Source: Azohydromonas aeria (GTDB lineage: Bacteria > Pseudomonadota > Gammaproteobacteria > Burkholderiales > Burkholderiaceae_C). From it: 64,000 bases of DNA. The notes beneath the pieces are model-generated. The model searched no databases, was not told the origin of the DNA, and worked only from the letters and a program-made list of their open reading frames with translations. The stretch lies in assembly GCF_009760915.1 (NCBI RefSeq), contig NZ_VIDQ01000007.1, positions 1 through 64,000 of the forward strand. Reading direction: 5' to 3'. Within the stretch, counting starts at the first letter, position 1. Every line of letters begins with the position of its first letter. Shown here one piece after another: positions 19,383 through 28,723 of the stretch. The position numbers were made by a program, and so were the translations under genes.

Positions 19383-20918
19383 CTACGTGTTCGGGCCATC
19401 AACGCGTGCAGGCCGCAACTCCACCTCCCGCCGCAGCCGCGCCACGTCCGCCTGCGGATACAGCCACGCCAGCAGATCCAGCGCCAGCCGCGCCGCGATC
19501 GACTCCAGCTGCGAGCGCGCCGCCTCCGTCTCCAGGTCGCCGATGCGCAGCGCGCCGAACACGGCGTCGAGCTGCGCGGCCTGGCCTTCCACCCGCACGC
19601 GTGCCTCGTCCACCCAAGCCTGCGGCAGCGCCTCGTGCTCGTAATCGCCGCGGCCGCGGCCGAAGTGCGCCACGGCCAGGTATTTCAGCAGCGCGTCCTG
19701 CAGCAGCGCGCGCAGCGCCGCGTCGCCCAGGCGCAGCGTTTCACTTGCCACGCCGCGCGCCTGGTTGTAGCCGCGCGCACCGGCCACGAAGGCCACCGCC
19801 CCGGCCAGCGCGCCCAGCAGCGCGCCGGTGCCCAGCGTCAGCCCGCCGGCCGCCGCGTCGGCCACGAGGCCGGTGGCGGCGCCGGAGGCGATGGCGCCGC
19901 CCAGGCCGGCCTGCACCGGGTCCAGCGGCGCGCGCGACACCAGGTCGGCCCGGTCCAGCCGCTTCAGGAACGGGTGCTCGGCGCGGCCCAGCAGCCCGTG
20001 CAGGCGCAGCAGCTCGCGCGTGGTTTCGGCGCGGCCCGCCTCCAGCTGGCGCTGCAGGGCCAGTTGCCCGCGCTCGCGCCGCGCGTCGCCGCCGCCCGCT
20101 CCCGCCAGCCGCGACAGCAGCCCGGCCTTGCCCTCGGCGGCGGGCTCGACCGCCTGCTCGATTTGCGCCGCCGCCACCAGCTGCGCCGCGATGGCGCGCA
20201 TCGAGTCGCTGAAGCGCGCCACGTTGCGCCGCTGCCAGGCCGCCTGCAGCCGCTGCCAGCCGGGCTGCTTGTCCTCGGCCACGTGCGCGCCCAGCGCGTC
20301 GAACAGGGCCTGCTCCTGCACCCAGCTGCGCGTGAAGGCGTCCAGCGCCAGCACGCCCTGCACGCCGGGGCGGTCGCGCAGGTGCTCGCGCCAGCGCCGC
20401 AGCTCGGCCGCGCCGGCGCCGCGCTCGGCGGCCAGGCCGGTCTGGTTGAGCAGCACCAGCACCGGCCGGTCGAACCAGGCCAGCAACTGCAGCTCGGCCT
20501 CCAGGTAGCCCGCGCCGTCGGGCGCCTCGGTGGCGTTGACGGGGTAGAGCACCACGTCGGCATGCTCGCGCGCGGCGCGCATGGCCTGCTGGCTCAGGTA
20601 GAAGGGCCGATCCGTCCAGCGGTCCCAGACCTGCGACAGGAACCAGCCGATCGGGTTCGACGCCCCGGCCAGGCGCCGCACCAGCCGCGCCGAGTCGCCC
20701 AGGCCCGGCGTGTCCCACAGGATCAGCGCGTCGCCCTCGGCGGTTTCCAGCAGCCGGTGCGACTCGGCCGTCACCGTCACGTGCGCCGCGTCGCGCACCT
20801 CGCCCACGTCCTGGCCCAGCAGCGTGCGCGCCAGCGTGGTCTTGCCCACGTTGGTGTGGGAGACCAGGACCAGCTCGATGCGGGCGGCGGCATCGAAGGA
20901 GGACAGTGGTTCTGGCAT
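19383..20918 (-). CDS. GTPase of the DUF3482 family
   Basis: 511 residues. A G-domain opens the protein: the P-loop lies in VSHTNVGKTTLARTLLGQDV, the switch II motif is DTPGLGDSARL, and VLLNQTGLA is in the position of NKxD. The C-terminal two-thirds is DUF3482, mostly helical, with a Gly/Ala-rich membrane-active hairpin (GLGGAIASGAATGLVADAAA, then GGLTLGTGALLGALAGAVAF). Such proteins are paired almost always with a DUF2868 membrane protein, as here, where that gene lies 137 bp upstream in the same direction. The physiological role is unknown; a dynamin-like or stress-related membrane function has been guessed from the architecture. I used the ATG at 20918 (MPEPLSSF); an ATG at 20942 adds eight residues and is possible. 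Confidence 0.85.
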   Translation of the reverse strand: MPEPLSSFDAAARIELVLVSHTNVGKTTLARTLLGQDVGEVRDAAHVTVTAESHRLLETAEGDALILWDTPGLGDSARLVRRLAGASNPIGWFLSQVWDRWTDRPFYLSQQAMRAAREHADVVLYPVNATEAPDGAGYLEAELQLLAWFDRPVLVLLNQTGLAAERGAGAAELRRWREHLRDRPGVQGVLALDAFTRSWVQEQALFDALGAHVAEDKQPGWQRLQAAWQRRNVARFSDSMRAIAAQLVAAAQIEQAVEPAAEGKAGLLSRLAGAGGGDARRERGQLALQRQLEAGRAETTRELLRLHGLLGRAEHPFLKRLDRADLVSRAPLDPVQAGLGGAIASGAATGLVADAAAGGLTLGTGALLGALAGAVAFVAGARGYNQARGVASETLRLGDAALRALLQDALLKYLAVAHFGRGRGDYEHEALPQAWVDEARVRVEGQAAQLDAVFGALRIGDLETEAARSQLESIAARLALDLLAWLYPQADVARLRREVELRPARVDGPNT

Positions 20919-20949
20919 GTCAATCAAGTCTTTTTTGTCCATGAAGATC

Positions 20950-21046
20950 CCGTGCGTCCCGAGGTTTCGAAGGACGAATCCGTGAAGCTTTTTCGGCCCG
21001 CTGCCCGGCTTGGGCCGTTCATCCTTCGATACCTCAGGACGAACGG
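20950..21046. repeat. REP-like inverted pair (family B)
   Basis: The left unit, CCGTGCGTCCCGAGGTTTCG, and the right unit, CATCCTTCGATACCTCAGGA then CGAACGG, are inverted relative to each other and separated by about 40 bp. They sit between the DUF2868 and DUF3482 genes, probably inside their transcript. Confidence 0.75.
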
Positions 21047-21055
21047 AAAGCCGGT

Positions 21056-22486
21056 TCAGCCCCCCAGCTCCACCACGTGGATGCGCGTGAAACCATGCTG
21101 CCGCGCGAACTCGCGCCACAGGCTCTCGCGCTCCTTGAGCCGCTCGCCGCGGCCCAGCCGCGCGGTGAAGGCGCCGGCGTCGAGCAGCAGCAGCGCCTCC
21201 GAGCCGGCCACCTGCGCCAGCCGGCGCAGGAAGGCGCCGTGGGTCTCGGCCTCCGGCGTGGCGGAGAGCGACAGCAGCCCGGCCGTCTCCAGCAGCTCGC
21301 CCTCGGCGGGAGCAGGGCGCTTCGCCAGCGACTCCGGCGCCGCGCCGTAGTCCAGGGCCGGCTGCAGCGTCAGCTCGGCCGCGCCGCCCAGCAGCTCCGC
21401 GGCCTGGCGCTGCAGCGCCGCGGCCTGTGCCGCGTCGGGTGCCACCGCGTACGGCCACACCACCAGGCGCCAGCGCTGGCCGCTGCCGTCGGCGATCAGC
21501 CGCGCGAAGTAGGGCTCGGCCAGGTCCAGCGGGAAGCGCCGGGCCAGCCGCCGCGCCCGGCGCCAGGCCAGCAGCGCCAGCAGCACGCGCGGCAGCGCCA
21601 CGCCCAGCAGCAGCAGCGCCGTGACCTGCGCCAGCCAGCGGTCGGCCAGCGCCGGGTCGGGGTCGGCCCAGTGGTGCATGCGCATGACCTCGCCCAGGTT
21701 GAAGGGCGCAAGCTGCGGCCAGCGCAGCGCCTCGCCCAGCAACGTCACCGGCGCGAAGACCACCTGCAGCAACGTCAGCACGCCTTCGGGCGTCTTGATG
21801 AGCTGGCTTTCCCAGCCGACGTGGAACTCGTGCGGCAGCGCCCGCGCGCCGACGTAGGCCAGCAGTCCCAGCGCCACCATGGCCGCGCCCAGGTGCAGAG
21901 CGCCGCGCACGCGCGCCTGCCACAGCGGCGCGGCCGCGCGTGCCCAGGCGCCGCCGAAGCGCCGCGCCACGTCGAAGCCGCCGCGCCGCCAGCGCCCGGG
22001 CCCCGCCGCCAGCCCGGCCAGCAGCGCCGGCAGGGCGCGTGGCGGCCGCTGCCGCTGCCGCCACGCGAAGGGCCGCGACACCAGCCAGGCCAGCGCCAGC
22101 AGCGCGTTCCAGGCCAGCACGCCCAGCAGCGGCGCGGACAGCAGGTTGATGCGGTCCGGGTTGGCCAGCGCGTCCGAGCCGAAGCCGGCCGCGAAGGCCA
22201 CGGCGGCGATCAGCAGCACGACGAGGCGCCAGGCCGAGGGCGCCTCGACGATGCCGCGCAGCGCCGGCCGCCGCGCCGCCGCCTCCTGGAACAGCCGTTG
22301 CGCGCGCAGCAGCACGAAACGCTCGGACCACTCCTGGTGCCGCAGCGTGCGCCCGGGCTTGGGCAGCCCCGCGCGCACCAGGTCCGACGCGTCGCGCCCC
22401 TGCGCCGGCGTGATCAGCCGCGACTCGCCGTCGGCGGTTTCCAGGGCCTGGATCAGCAGCACGGTGCGGGCGTCGGCTTCGTTCAA
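21056..22486 (-). CDS. DUF2868 integral membrane protein
   Basis: 476 residues. The N-terminus carries the DUF2868 pattern (NEADARTVLLIQALETADGE), followed by four or more membrane helices: LVVLLIAAVAFAAGFG (about 95-110), LLGVLAWNALLALAWLV (about 128-145), LHLGAAMVALGLLAYVGARA and TALLLLGVALPRVLLALLAW. A cytoplasmic C-terminal domain follows. No ATG lies at the proper place. The TTG at 22486 has GGAGA seven bases upstream, which strongly favours it as the start. It is the membrane partner of the DUF3482 GTPase encoded next; together they probably form a membrane-bound GTPase complex. Confidence 0.82.
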   Translation of the reverse strand: MNEADARTVLLIQALETADGESRLITPAQGRDASDLVRAGLPKPGRTLRHQEWSERFVLLRAQRLFQEAAARRPALRGIVEAPSAWRLVVLLIAAVAFAAGFGSDALANPDRINLLSAPLLGVLAWNALLALAWLVSRPFAWRQRQRPPRALPALLAGLAAGPGRWRRGGFDVARRFGGAWARAAAPLWQARVRGALHLGAAMVALGLLAYVGARALPHEFHVGWESQLIKTPEGVLTLLQVVFAPVTLLGEALRWPQLAPFNLGEVMRMHHWADPDPALADRWLAQVTALLLLGVALPRVLLALLAWRRARRLARRFPLDLAEPYFARLIADGSGQRWRLVVWPYAVAPDAAQAAALQRQAAELLGGAAELTLQPALDYGAAPESLAKRPAPAEGELLETAGLLSLSATPEAETHGAFLRRLAQVAGSEALLLLDAGAFTARLGRGERLKERESLWREFARQHGFTRIHVVELGG

Positions 22487-22634
22487 GGCGGTGTCTCCGG
22501 GCGTGGTGGTTCCCGGGTGCAGCGTAGCGCGTGCCCGTGCCGGCCGACGCCTGCCTGGCCGGCCCGTGTCGCAGCCCGGCGAGCCCGGCGGTGCCGAGGC
22601 CCACCCCGGCGTTCTCCCGGGCCTACCGGTTGCC

Positions 22635-23903
22635 ATGCCGCCCCGGGATATGGCCGCCCTGCCCGCGCCGCCGCCGGCGCCTGCCTCCGTCCCGATGCCC
22701 TCCGCTGCCTCCCAACGCCAGTGGGAGATCGACGCGCTGCGCGGCCTGATGCTGGTGCTGATGACGCTGACGCACCTGCCCACGCGCTTCGCGACGCCGC
22801 TGAGCCAGCCCTTCGGCTTCGTCTCGGCGGCGGAGGGCTTCGTCTTCCTCTCCGCCCTCGTCGCGGCCAAGGTCTACACGCTCAAGCAGCAGCGCGAGGG
22901 CGACGCGGCGCTGACGCGCGGCTTCCACGGCCGGGCGCTGAAGATCTGGGCGGTGCAGGCCGCGCTGCTGTGCTGCCTGTTCACGCTGATCGCGCTGCTG
23001 GGCCTGCTGATGGACCAGCCGGCGGTGACGGACCTGCTGTCCTTCTACCTGGAGCGGCCGCTGGTGGCCTTCGTGGCCGGGCTGATGCTGATCTACAACC
23101 CGCCGCTGCTCGACATCCTGCCGATGTACGTGCTGTTCATGCTGGCCAGCCCGCTGCTGCTGCTGGCGGGCGGGCGGCGCGGCTGGGCCGTGATCCTGGC
23201 CGCCAGCGCCGGGCTGTGGGTTGCCGCGCAATTGGACGTGGGCACGCACCTGTACGAGGCCGCGGCGCGCTGGGCGCGCATTCCCGTGCCGGTGCGCGAA
23301 ACCGGCGCCTTCGAGCTGCTGGGCTGGCAGTTCCTGTGGGTGCTCGGCCTGTGGATGGGGGCGCGCGCCGGGCGCGGCGAAGCCGTGCTGCCACCGCCCG
23401 GCCCGGGCCTGGTGCGCGCCGCCTGGGCGGTGGCGCTCGTCGGCCTGGCGTGGCGGCACGCCGCCGGCCAGGTGCCCTTCCCGGACACCAGCGTCCACGC
23501 CTGGGCCCCTGCCGTGAACGCCGCCTTCGACAAGTGGCACCTGGGTCCGCTGCGCCTGCTCAACCTCGCGGCCCTGGTGCTGCTGGCGCTGCACCACGGG
23601 CCCGCGCTGGCGGCGCGGCTGCGGCGGCCGCGCGCGCTGGAGCTGCTGGGCCGGGCCTCGCTGCCGGTGTTCGGCGCGCACCTGCTGCTGGTGCTGCTGG
23701 CGCTGGCCTTCTTCGGCGCGGCGCACGGAGGGCGCTCGTGGTGGGTGGACACGGGCATCCTGGCCGTGTCCTTCGCCGTGCTCTGGGCGGTGGCGCTCGG
23801 CAGCGACGCCATCGACCGGCATGCGGCCGGCGTCAAGGCGCGATGGAAAGCCCGGCGCGAGCGGCGCCGGCAGCGGCGCGTCAGCGCAGGTGGCGGGCGA
23901 TGA
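22635..23903 (+). CDS. OpgC-domain acyltransferase-like membrane protein
   Basis: 422 residues with about ten membrane helices. Residues 31-50 (EIDALRGLMLVLMTLTHLPT) carry the R-x10-H pattern near the first helix that is typical of OpgC and acyltransferase-3 proteins. SAAEGFVFLSALVAAKVYTL and GLMLIYNPPLLDILPMYVLF are strong OpgC-family marks. OpgC of E. coli and Rhodobacter adds succinyl groups to osmoregulated periplasmic glucans. The glucan synthase genes (opgGH) are not nearby. The tail is very basic (KARWKARRERRRQRR). Start could be the ATG at 22635, 22650 or 22695; the first is used. The last 23 bases overlap the 3' end of the convergent SGNH hydrolase. Confidence 0.85.
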   Translation: MPPRDMAALPAPPPAPASVPMPSAASQRQWEIDALRGLMLVLMTLTHLPTRFATPLSQPFGFVSAAEGFVFLSALVAAKVYTLKQQREGDAALTRGFHGRALKIWAVQAALLCCLFTLIALLGLLMDQPAVTDLLSFYLERPLVAFVAGLMLIYNPPLLDILPMYVLFMLASPLLLLAGGRRGWAVILAASAGLWVAAQLDVGTHLYEAAARWARIPVPVRETGAFELLGWQFLWVLGLWMGARAGRGEAVLPPPGPGLVRAAWAVALVGLAWRHAAGQVPFPDTSVHAWAPAVNAAFDKWHLGPLRLLNLAALVLLALHHGPALAARLRRPRALELLGRASLPVFGAHLLLVLLALAFFGAAHGGRSWWVDTGILAVSFAVLWAVALGSDAIDRHAAGVKARWKARRERRRQRRVSAGGGR

Positions 23904-24615
23904 CCTGGTGCCAGAGCGCGTAGCCCTGGGCGTTGAGGTGCAGCCGGTCCTCGCGGAACAGCTCCGCGCGCGGCTGGCCGTCGGCGCCGAGCATGGGCTG
24001 GTAGATGTCGATGTAGTCCAGGCGCGGGTCGGCGGCGGCGCGCTGGCGGATCAGCGCATTGGCTTCCCGGACCTGCGGCAGCAGCTTCGCGCGCGACGGG
24101 CTGGGCTTGATCGAGACGTAGGCGATGCGCGTGTCGGGCAGCGCGCGGTGCACGCCGTCCACGAACTGCTGGTAGCTGTCGAACACCTGCTGCGGCGTGC
24201 GGCCGGCGTTGAGGTCGTTGTCGCCGGCGTAGAGCACCACCAGGCGCGGCTGGTAGGCAACGACGAGGCGGTCGAGATGCGCGGCGCAGTCGGAGAGCTG
24301 CGAACCGCCGAAGCCGCGCTTCACGAGCACGGGCAGCTCCTGGAACTGCTGCTCCAGGTCGTCCCAGAGCCGGATGGAGGAGCTGCCCACGAACAGCACG
24401 CCGCCGGGCTGCACCGGCCTCGCCTTGTCCGCCGCGTCGAAGGCCTCGAAGTCGGCGCGCCACTTCGCGTCCACCACGCGGGCCTGCGGCGCGGCCGGGG
24501 CCGCGTCGGACGGGGCCGGCACCGCGGCGGCAGCCACGAGGGTCGCGCCCAGCAGGGCGGACGCGGCCATGAGACGCTTGAACAGGGGCTTGCGGAGGGC
24601 GGTGCGGGTGTTCAT
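23881..24615 (-). CDS. Exported SGNH/GDSL-family hydrolase
   Basis: 244 residues: a basic and hydrophobic export signal (KRLMAASALLGATLVAAAAV), a short Ala/Pro linker and an SGNH hydrolase domain. Block I is VLFVGSSSIRLWDDLE with the nucleophilic Ser, block III is LYAGDNDLNAG, and block V is REDRLHLNAQGYALW with the Asp-x-x-His pair. This set is typical of periplasmic or lipoprotein-like esterases of the lysophospholipase L1/TAP group. Substrate is not evident. Start is the ATG at 24615. It overlaps the convergent OpgC-like gene by 23 bp. Confidence 0.87.
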   Translation of the reverse strand: MNTRTALRKPLFKRLMAASALLGATLVAAAAVPAPSDAAPAAPQARVVDAKWRADFEAFDAADKARPVQPGGVLFVGSSSIRLWDDLEQQFQELPVLVKRGFGGSQLSDCAAHLDRLVVAYQPRLVVLYAGDNDLNAGRTPQQVFDSYQQFVDGVHRALPDTRIAYVSIKPSPSRAKLLPQVREANALIRQRAAADPRLDYIDIYQPMLGADGQPRAELFREDRLHLNAQGYALWHQVIARHLR

Positions 24616-24737
24616 CGGGGCGCGATTGTGGGCAAGGACACCCACCGCTCCAAGCGCGCCGCCCGGCGGCCTTCGGAAATTTAGGAAATCGCGGCAATAG
24701 CTTGCGCCGCGGCCGGCGCGCGGTGTTGGGCGGTGCT

Positions 24738-25241
24738 TCAGGGCGCGGCCATGCCGGGCGTGCACTCGCCCAGGCGCGTCATGCGGGTCTGGAAGCGGAC
24801 GTGGACGGTGCGGGCCGGGTCGCCGGCCGGCAGCTCGGTGGAGTGCAGCACGGATTCGAAGCGGGTGGCGGAAGCCGTGGCCTCGAAGCGCAAATCGCGG
24901 CGCGTGCCGTCGGCCGCGGTGCAGGCCATGCGCCAGGAGGCGGCCTCGGCGCTGCGCTGCTCGTCGGCGACGCGGCAGTCGCCCGACCCGCCCTTCACGC
25001 GCTGCTGGATGGCCGGGTCCAGGTAGGGCACGGTCTTCAGGGAGGCCTCGGTCAGGCATTCCCGGCGCTGCTCGGACTGCATGGTGCGGTACTGGCCGGT
25101 TTGCGGGTCCTGCACGGCGCCTTCGAGGTTTCTTTCCCAGGCGCCGGGCTGGAGGACGGATTGGGACAGGGCCGGCAGGGACAGGGCGGCCAGGAGGAGC
25201 GGAGCCAGGAGCGGGCGGGCAGGAAGCATGGACGTTTTCAT
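24738..25241 (-). CDS. Exported DUF3617 family protein
   Basis: 167 residues: a signal peptide (LLAPLLLAALSLPALS, cleavage near residue 26) then a DUF3617 domain. LQPGAWERNLEG at the start and paired cysteines (ECL, DCR, MAC, ECT) are the usual pattern of this family of small periplasmic proteins of unknown function. It starts within the stop codon of the upstream 90-residue gene (TGATG), so the two are translationally coupled. Confidence 0.8.
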   Translation of the reverse strand: MKTSMLPARPLLAPLLLAALSLPALSQSVLQPGAWERNLEGAVQDPQTGQYRTMQSEQRRECLTEASLKTVPYLDPAIQQRVKGGSGDCRVADEQRSAEAASWRMACTAADGTRRDLRFEATASATRFESVLHSTELPAGDPARTVHVRFQTRMTRLGECTPGMAAP

Positions 25242-25513
25242 CAGCGCGCGGCGTTGAGCAGGCCGGACAATTCCTCGGCGAGCGACTTGGACGTGAACAG
25301 CGCCACCTGCCGCACCGCGCCCTTGAATTCCCGCTCCAGCTCGCGTTGCCGCACCGGATGGTTGCCGTTGCGAAAGCGCCGGGTGGCGGAAGGGGAGGCG
25401 GGAGAAACCTCGTACACGCCCCAGCTGCGCGGCGAGGTGAGCGGTCCGATGACGTTCAGGGCGGATGGATTCACAGCCCGGGACAGCAGGGCTGAAACGC
25501 GTTGTTCACTCAC
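25241..25513 (-). CDS. Small conserved-looking protein of unknown function, coupled to DUF3617 gene
   Basis: 90 residues, starting at a GTG (25513) with a very good ribosome binding site, AAGGAGG, about eight bases upstream. The recognisable part is GVYEVSPASPSATRRFRNGN followed by HPVRQRELEREF, a basic, probably DNA- or protein-binding region; the C-terminus VALFTSKSLAEELSGLLNAA may be a helix. No signal peptide or membrane segment is seen. I do not recognise the family. The TGATG overlap with the next gene supports that it is translated. Confidence 0.6.
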   Translation of the reverse strand: MSEQRVSALLSRAVNPSALNVIGPLTSPRSWGVYEVSPASPSATRRFRNGNHPVRQRELEREFKGAVRQVALFTSKSLAEELSGLLNAAR

Positions 25514-25643
25514 CTTCGTTTCCTCCTTCGATGGGCCTCATTCGACAGCAGGCATGGCCGGACCATGGTGCCGGGCCGTTTGCCGTGGGCAATGGGAGGA
25601 ATGTCCCTGGAGCATCCTGGGGGGTCGCTGAAATGACCGGATT

Positions 25644-25991
25644 TCAGCCGCCGTGCCGGCGCTGGCGCAGCGCGCAATCCAGGGCACTGCGGGCCCAGTT
25701 GGCCATGGCCTGCGGCTCTTCCAGCGTTTCCGGCGGCGCCTGGAAATAGCGCAGCGACACGGCGCGTCCCTTGGCTTCGTAGGTGAACGGCTTCAATCCC
25801 CGGGATTCGAAGCGGCCGAGGTTTTCATCGTCCACCTTGAAATACAGTTCGTCGCGGATCACGACCGCGAACATCAGCCCGCCACTGAAAATCCCCCAGC
25901 CGCCGAACATTTTCTTTGCTGATATGCCGCCCAGCGGCGCCATCATTTCCAGGACGAGGCTGACGAAGGGGGTGGGAGCAGGCGGCGGCAT
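25644..25991 (-). CDS. TfoX/Sxy N-terminal domain protein
   Basis: 115 residues from the ATG at 25991 (an ATG at 26075 would add 28 untypical residues). The chain is a stand-alone TfoX N-terminal domain: VLEMMAPLGGISAKKMFGGW, GIFSGGLMFAVVIRDELYFK and VSLRYFQAPPETLEEP. Full-length Sxy/TfoX controls competence with CRP; the short form lacks the C-terminal helix-hairpin-helix domain and has no defined role. It is read in the same direction as the DUF2442 and NAD synthetase genes. Confidence 0.87.
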   Translation of the reverse strand: MPPPAPTPFVSLVLEMMAPLGGISAKKMFGGWGIFSGGLMFAVVIRDELYFKVDDENLGRFESRGLKPFTYEAKGRAVSLRYFQAPPETLEEPQAMANWARSALDCALRQRRHGG

Positions 25992-26162
25992 GGCGGAAAT
26001 TTTGCCCAGGAGAGAAGGTATGACGGCTTGGATAGCCCGTTCGATGGGGTTTTGATTTCTGCCTATCTGCACCAAGAGAAAATTGAGGACATCAGGAGCG
26101 TTGAAAGGATCTATCCCGTTGAAGCTCCGGGTGGGTGGTGTGGACGGTGATATGCATGAAAA
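25992..26162. other. Intergenic, AT-richer than surroundings
   Basis: About 170 bp with local AT-rich tracts. Short open frames exist, but none shows a family or ribosome binding site that I can support. Confidence 0.4.
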
Positions 26163-26408
26163 TCAGGTTGTTTTCTCGGCCGTCAACGGGAAAGCTGCCG
26201 GGTTGCGGATGGACTCCACCGACAAATCCACATCCAGTTGCGGCCAGTAAACGTGATTGGGAGAAGGCCATTCCACGTCGGTCAACTGCTCGACGGTGGC
26301 CTTCCTGAACCACGGGAAATGCTCGAAGGGAAGCAGAAATTCCTCATCGCCGAGCAAGGGCCAGAGGCACTGGCTGGATGTGCGCTTGACATTGATCTTT
26401 GGTTGCAT
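26163..26408 (-). CDS. DUF2442 domain protein
   Basis: 81 residues. The C-terminal half has the DUF2442 pattern: TDVEWPSPNHVYWPQLDVDL followed by SVESIRNPAAFPL. DUF2442 proteins are often the second gene of small toxin-antitoxin-like pairs with DUF4160, but no DUF4160 partner is present here. The N-terminal FLLPFEHFPWFRKATVEQLT is also typical. It lies 15 bp downstream of the NAD synthetase gene on the same strand. Composition is less GC-rich than its neighbours, hinting at later acquisition. Confidence 0.82.
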   Translation of the reverse strand: MQPKINVKRTSSQCLWPLLGDEEFLLPFEHFPWFRKATVEQLTDVEWPSPNHVYWPQLDVDLSVESIRNPAAFPLTAEKTT

Positions 26409-26423
26409 AGTCCGGCCGAGGTT

Positions 26424-28451
26424 TCAATTCTCCGGCACATTCCTCTCCAATTCCGCCAGCCAGGCCGCCGCCGACGCATCCGACGGCGCCCGCCAATCCC
26501 CCCGCGGCGACAGCGAGCCGCCCGAGCCGACCTTCGGAGAATTCGGCACGCAGGTGCGCTTGAACTGGTTGGCGAAGAATCGGCGCAGGAAAGTGTGCAA
26601 ATGCTTGCGCACGTCCGCGAGTGAATACTTGGCGTTTTCGCCCGAGCACCAAGCATGGTGCGCGAGGAAAGCGATTTTCGAGGGGTCGTAGCCGTAACGC
26701 AGCAGGTGGAACAGGTTGAAATCCTGCAGCTCATAAGGGCCGATGGCGCTTTCCGTCGATTGCGCCGGCTGCTGGCCCTCGCCACCGCCGCCGGGCACCA
26801 GCTCCGGGCTGATCTCGGTGCCGAGAATGTCCAGCAAGACCTGGCTGCCGGCTTCGCCCACTTGCCCCGTCTCGGCCACCCAGCGCACCAGGTACTGCAT
26901 CAGCGTCTTGGGGACGCTGGCGTTCACGCCGTAGTGCGACATGTGGTCGCCCACGCCGTAGGTGCACCAGCCTAAAGCGAGCTCGCTCAGGTCGCCCGTG
27001 CCGATGACGATGCCGTTGTGCAGGTTCGCCAGTCGGAACAGGTGGCTGGTGCGCTCGCCGGCCTGCACGTTCTCGAAGGTCACGTCGTACACCGCCTCGC
27101 CGTGGCCGGCGGGGTGGCCCAGGTCCTTCAGCATCTGCAGGCAGCTGGGCCGGATGTCGATCTGCTGGGAAGAGCAGCCGATCGCCGCCATCAGCCGCAG
27201 CGCCTGGTCCAGCGTGCGGCCGCTGGTGGCGAAGCCCGGCATGGTGTAGCCCAGGATGCTGCTGCGCGGCAGCCCCATCAGGTCCACCGCGCGCGCACAC
27301 ACCAGCAGCGCGTGCGTCGAGTCCAGCCCGCCCGACACGCCGATCACGAGTTTTTCAATGCCCGAGGCCCGCAGCCGCTGCACCAGCGCCTGCACCTGGA
27401 TGTTGAACACCTCGCGGCAACGCTCGTCGCGCTGCGCCGGGTTGCTCGGCACGTAGGGCATGCGCGGCACGTGGCGCCGCAGCGGCAGCCGCTCCTCCAC
27501 CGGCAGCTCGGCGCGGTAGCTCACGATGCGCCAGCCATCGAGTGCGTCGCGGTGCCGCCCGACCGTCTGGCCGAAGGTGGTCATGCGCATGCGCTCGTGC
27601 TGCAGCCGCTCCAGGTCCAGGTCGGCGCAGATGACCTGGTGGTCCTCGGCGAAGCGCTCGGTCTCGGCCAGCAGCGTGCCGTTCTCGTAGACCAGGCCGT
27701 GGCCGTCCCAGGCCATGTCGTTGCTGGATTCGCCCGGGCCCGCGGCGCTGTAGAGGTAGGCCGCCAGGCAGCGCGCCGAGTGCAGGCCGACCAGCTCGTG
27801 CCGGTAGCTGGCCTTGCCGATGGTGATGTTGGACGCCGACAGGTTCAGCAGCACCGTGGCGCCGGCCAGCGCGCCGTAGGTCGAGGGCGGGATCGGCACC
27901 CAGCCGTCCTCGCAGATCTCGACGTGGATCTTCAGCAGCGGCTGGTCCTCGGCCTGGAACAGCAGCTCCGAGCCGAAGGGCACCGTCTGCCCGGCCAGCG
28001 TCACCTCGTCGGAGATGGCGTTGAAGGCGGCGTTGAACTGACGCGCCTCGTAGAACTCGCCGTAGTTGGGCAGGTAGGTCTTGGGCACCACGCCCAGAAT
28101 CTGGCCACGCTGGAACACCACGGCGCAGTTGAAGAGCCGCTCGTCCACGCGCAGCGGCAGGCCCACCACGCCCAGGATCGGCAGGTCCGCCGAATCGGCC
28201 AGCAGCTGCGCCAGCGCCGCCTCGCAGTCGTCGAGCAGCACGCGCTGGTGGAACAGGTCGTCGCAGGTGTAGCCGGTGAAGCCCAGCTCGGTGAACAGCG
28301 CCACCGCCGCGCGCCGCTCGTGCGCCTGGCGCAGCAGCGTGAGCGTCTCCTGCGCGTTGTGGCGCGGGTCGGCCAGGCGCAGCTTGGGCACGCACACGGC
28401 CACGCGCGCGAAGCCATGGGTGTAGAGGCTGTGGAAGCGGTCCTTGCTCAT
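26424..28451 (-). CDS. nadE: Glutamine-dependent NAD(+) synthetase
   Basis: 675 residues; converts deamido-NAD to NAD with ATP, using glutamine as ammonia source. The N-terminal nitrilase-type glutaminase (about 1-290) shows the Glu of [18 protein letters not shown], the Lys of [15 protein letters not shown] and the nucleophilic Cys of [16 protein letters not shown]. The C-terminal synthetase has the ATP-binding [27 protein letters not shown] and [17 protein letters not shown]. This is the large two-domain form, as in actinobacteria and many proteobacteria. Start is the ATG at 28451 (MSKDRFHS). The gene diverges from a lipoprotein gene 272 bp away. Confidence 0.96.
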   Translation of the reverse strand: MSKDRFHSLYTHGFARVAVCVPKLRLADPRHNAQETLTLLRQAHERRAAVALFTELGFTGYTCDDLFHQRVLLDDCEAALAQLLADSADLPILGVVGLPLRVDERLFNCAVVFQRGQILGVVPKTYLPNYGEFYEARQFNAAFNAISDEVTLAGQTVPFGSELLFQAEDQPLLKIHVEICEDGWVPIPPSTYGALAGATVLLNLSASNITIGKASYRHELVGLHSARCLAAYLYSAAGPGESSNDMAWDGHGLVYENGTLLAETERFAEDHQVICADLDLERLQHERMRMTTFGQTVGRHRDALDGWRIVSYRAELPVEERLPLRRHVPRMPYVPSNPAQRDERCREVFNIQVQALVQRLRASGIEKLVIGVSGGLDSTHALLVCARAVDLMGLPRSSILGYTMPGFATSGRTLDQALRLMAAIGCSSQQIDIRPSCLQMLKDLGHPAGHGEAVYDVTFENVQAGERTSHLFRLANLHNGIVIGTGDLSELALGWCTYGVGDHMSHYGVNASVPKTLMQYLVRWVAETGQVGEAGSQVLLDILGTEISPELVPGGGGEGQQPAQSTESAIGPYELQDFNLFHLLRYGYDPSKIAFLAHHAWCSGENAKYSLADVRKHLHTFLRRFFANQFKRTCVPNSPKVGSGGSLSPRGDWRAPSDASAAAWLAELERNVPEN

Positions 28452-28723
28452 GAGGGGTCGGTCCTGGTTCGTTCGTCCTGCCGGGTGGATGCGCCCGGCA
28501 ACCGGTTCATTGTCGTTGCGCCGCGTCGGTGTCAGCCGCGTGCCGGGCAGCGCTGGCACGATGCCCGGCGGCGGCGCCCGGGCAGTTGCGCCGCATCGTG
28601 CAGCGAGCGGCATGCCCGTGCGCAGTTCGGCACCCGGCGGCGGCTCCTGCGCCTCGTTCCCAAGCAGGCAGTACGCAAGAGACCTTCGCGGCCTTGAGGG
28701 GCCGCCCTACCGGGAGAACACCC
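28452..28723. other. 272-bp divergent intergenic region
   Basis: It holds the promoters of nadE (left) and the lipoprotein gene (right). No gene, repeat or terminator stands out. CGGGAGAACACCC just before 28724 contains the ribosome binding site of the lipoprotein gene. Confidence 0.5.

Noticed and set aside
19383..22604. A single frame running through the DUF3482 gene into the DUF2868 gene, suggesting a fusion protein
   Set aside because: In the DUF2868 part this frame is low-complexity Ala/Gly/Arg, while another frame encodes the membrane protein with a TTG start and a good ribosome binding site. Two genes are present.
26092..26313. Short open frame between TfoX and DUF2442 as a possible DUF4160 partner
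   Set aside because: The translation does not contain the DUF4160 pattern and overlaps the DUF2442 gene. No ribosome binding site.
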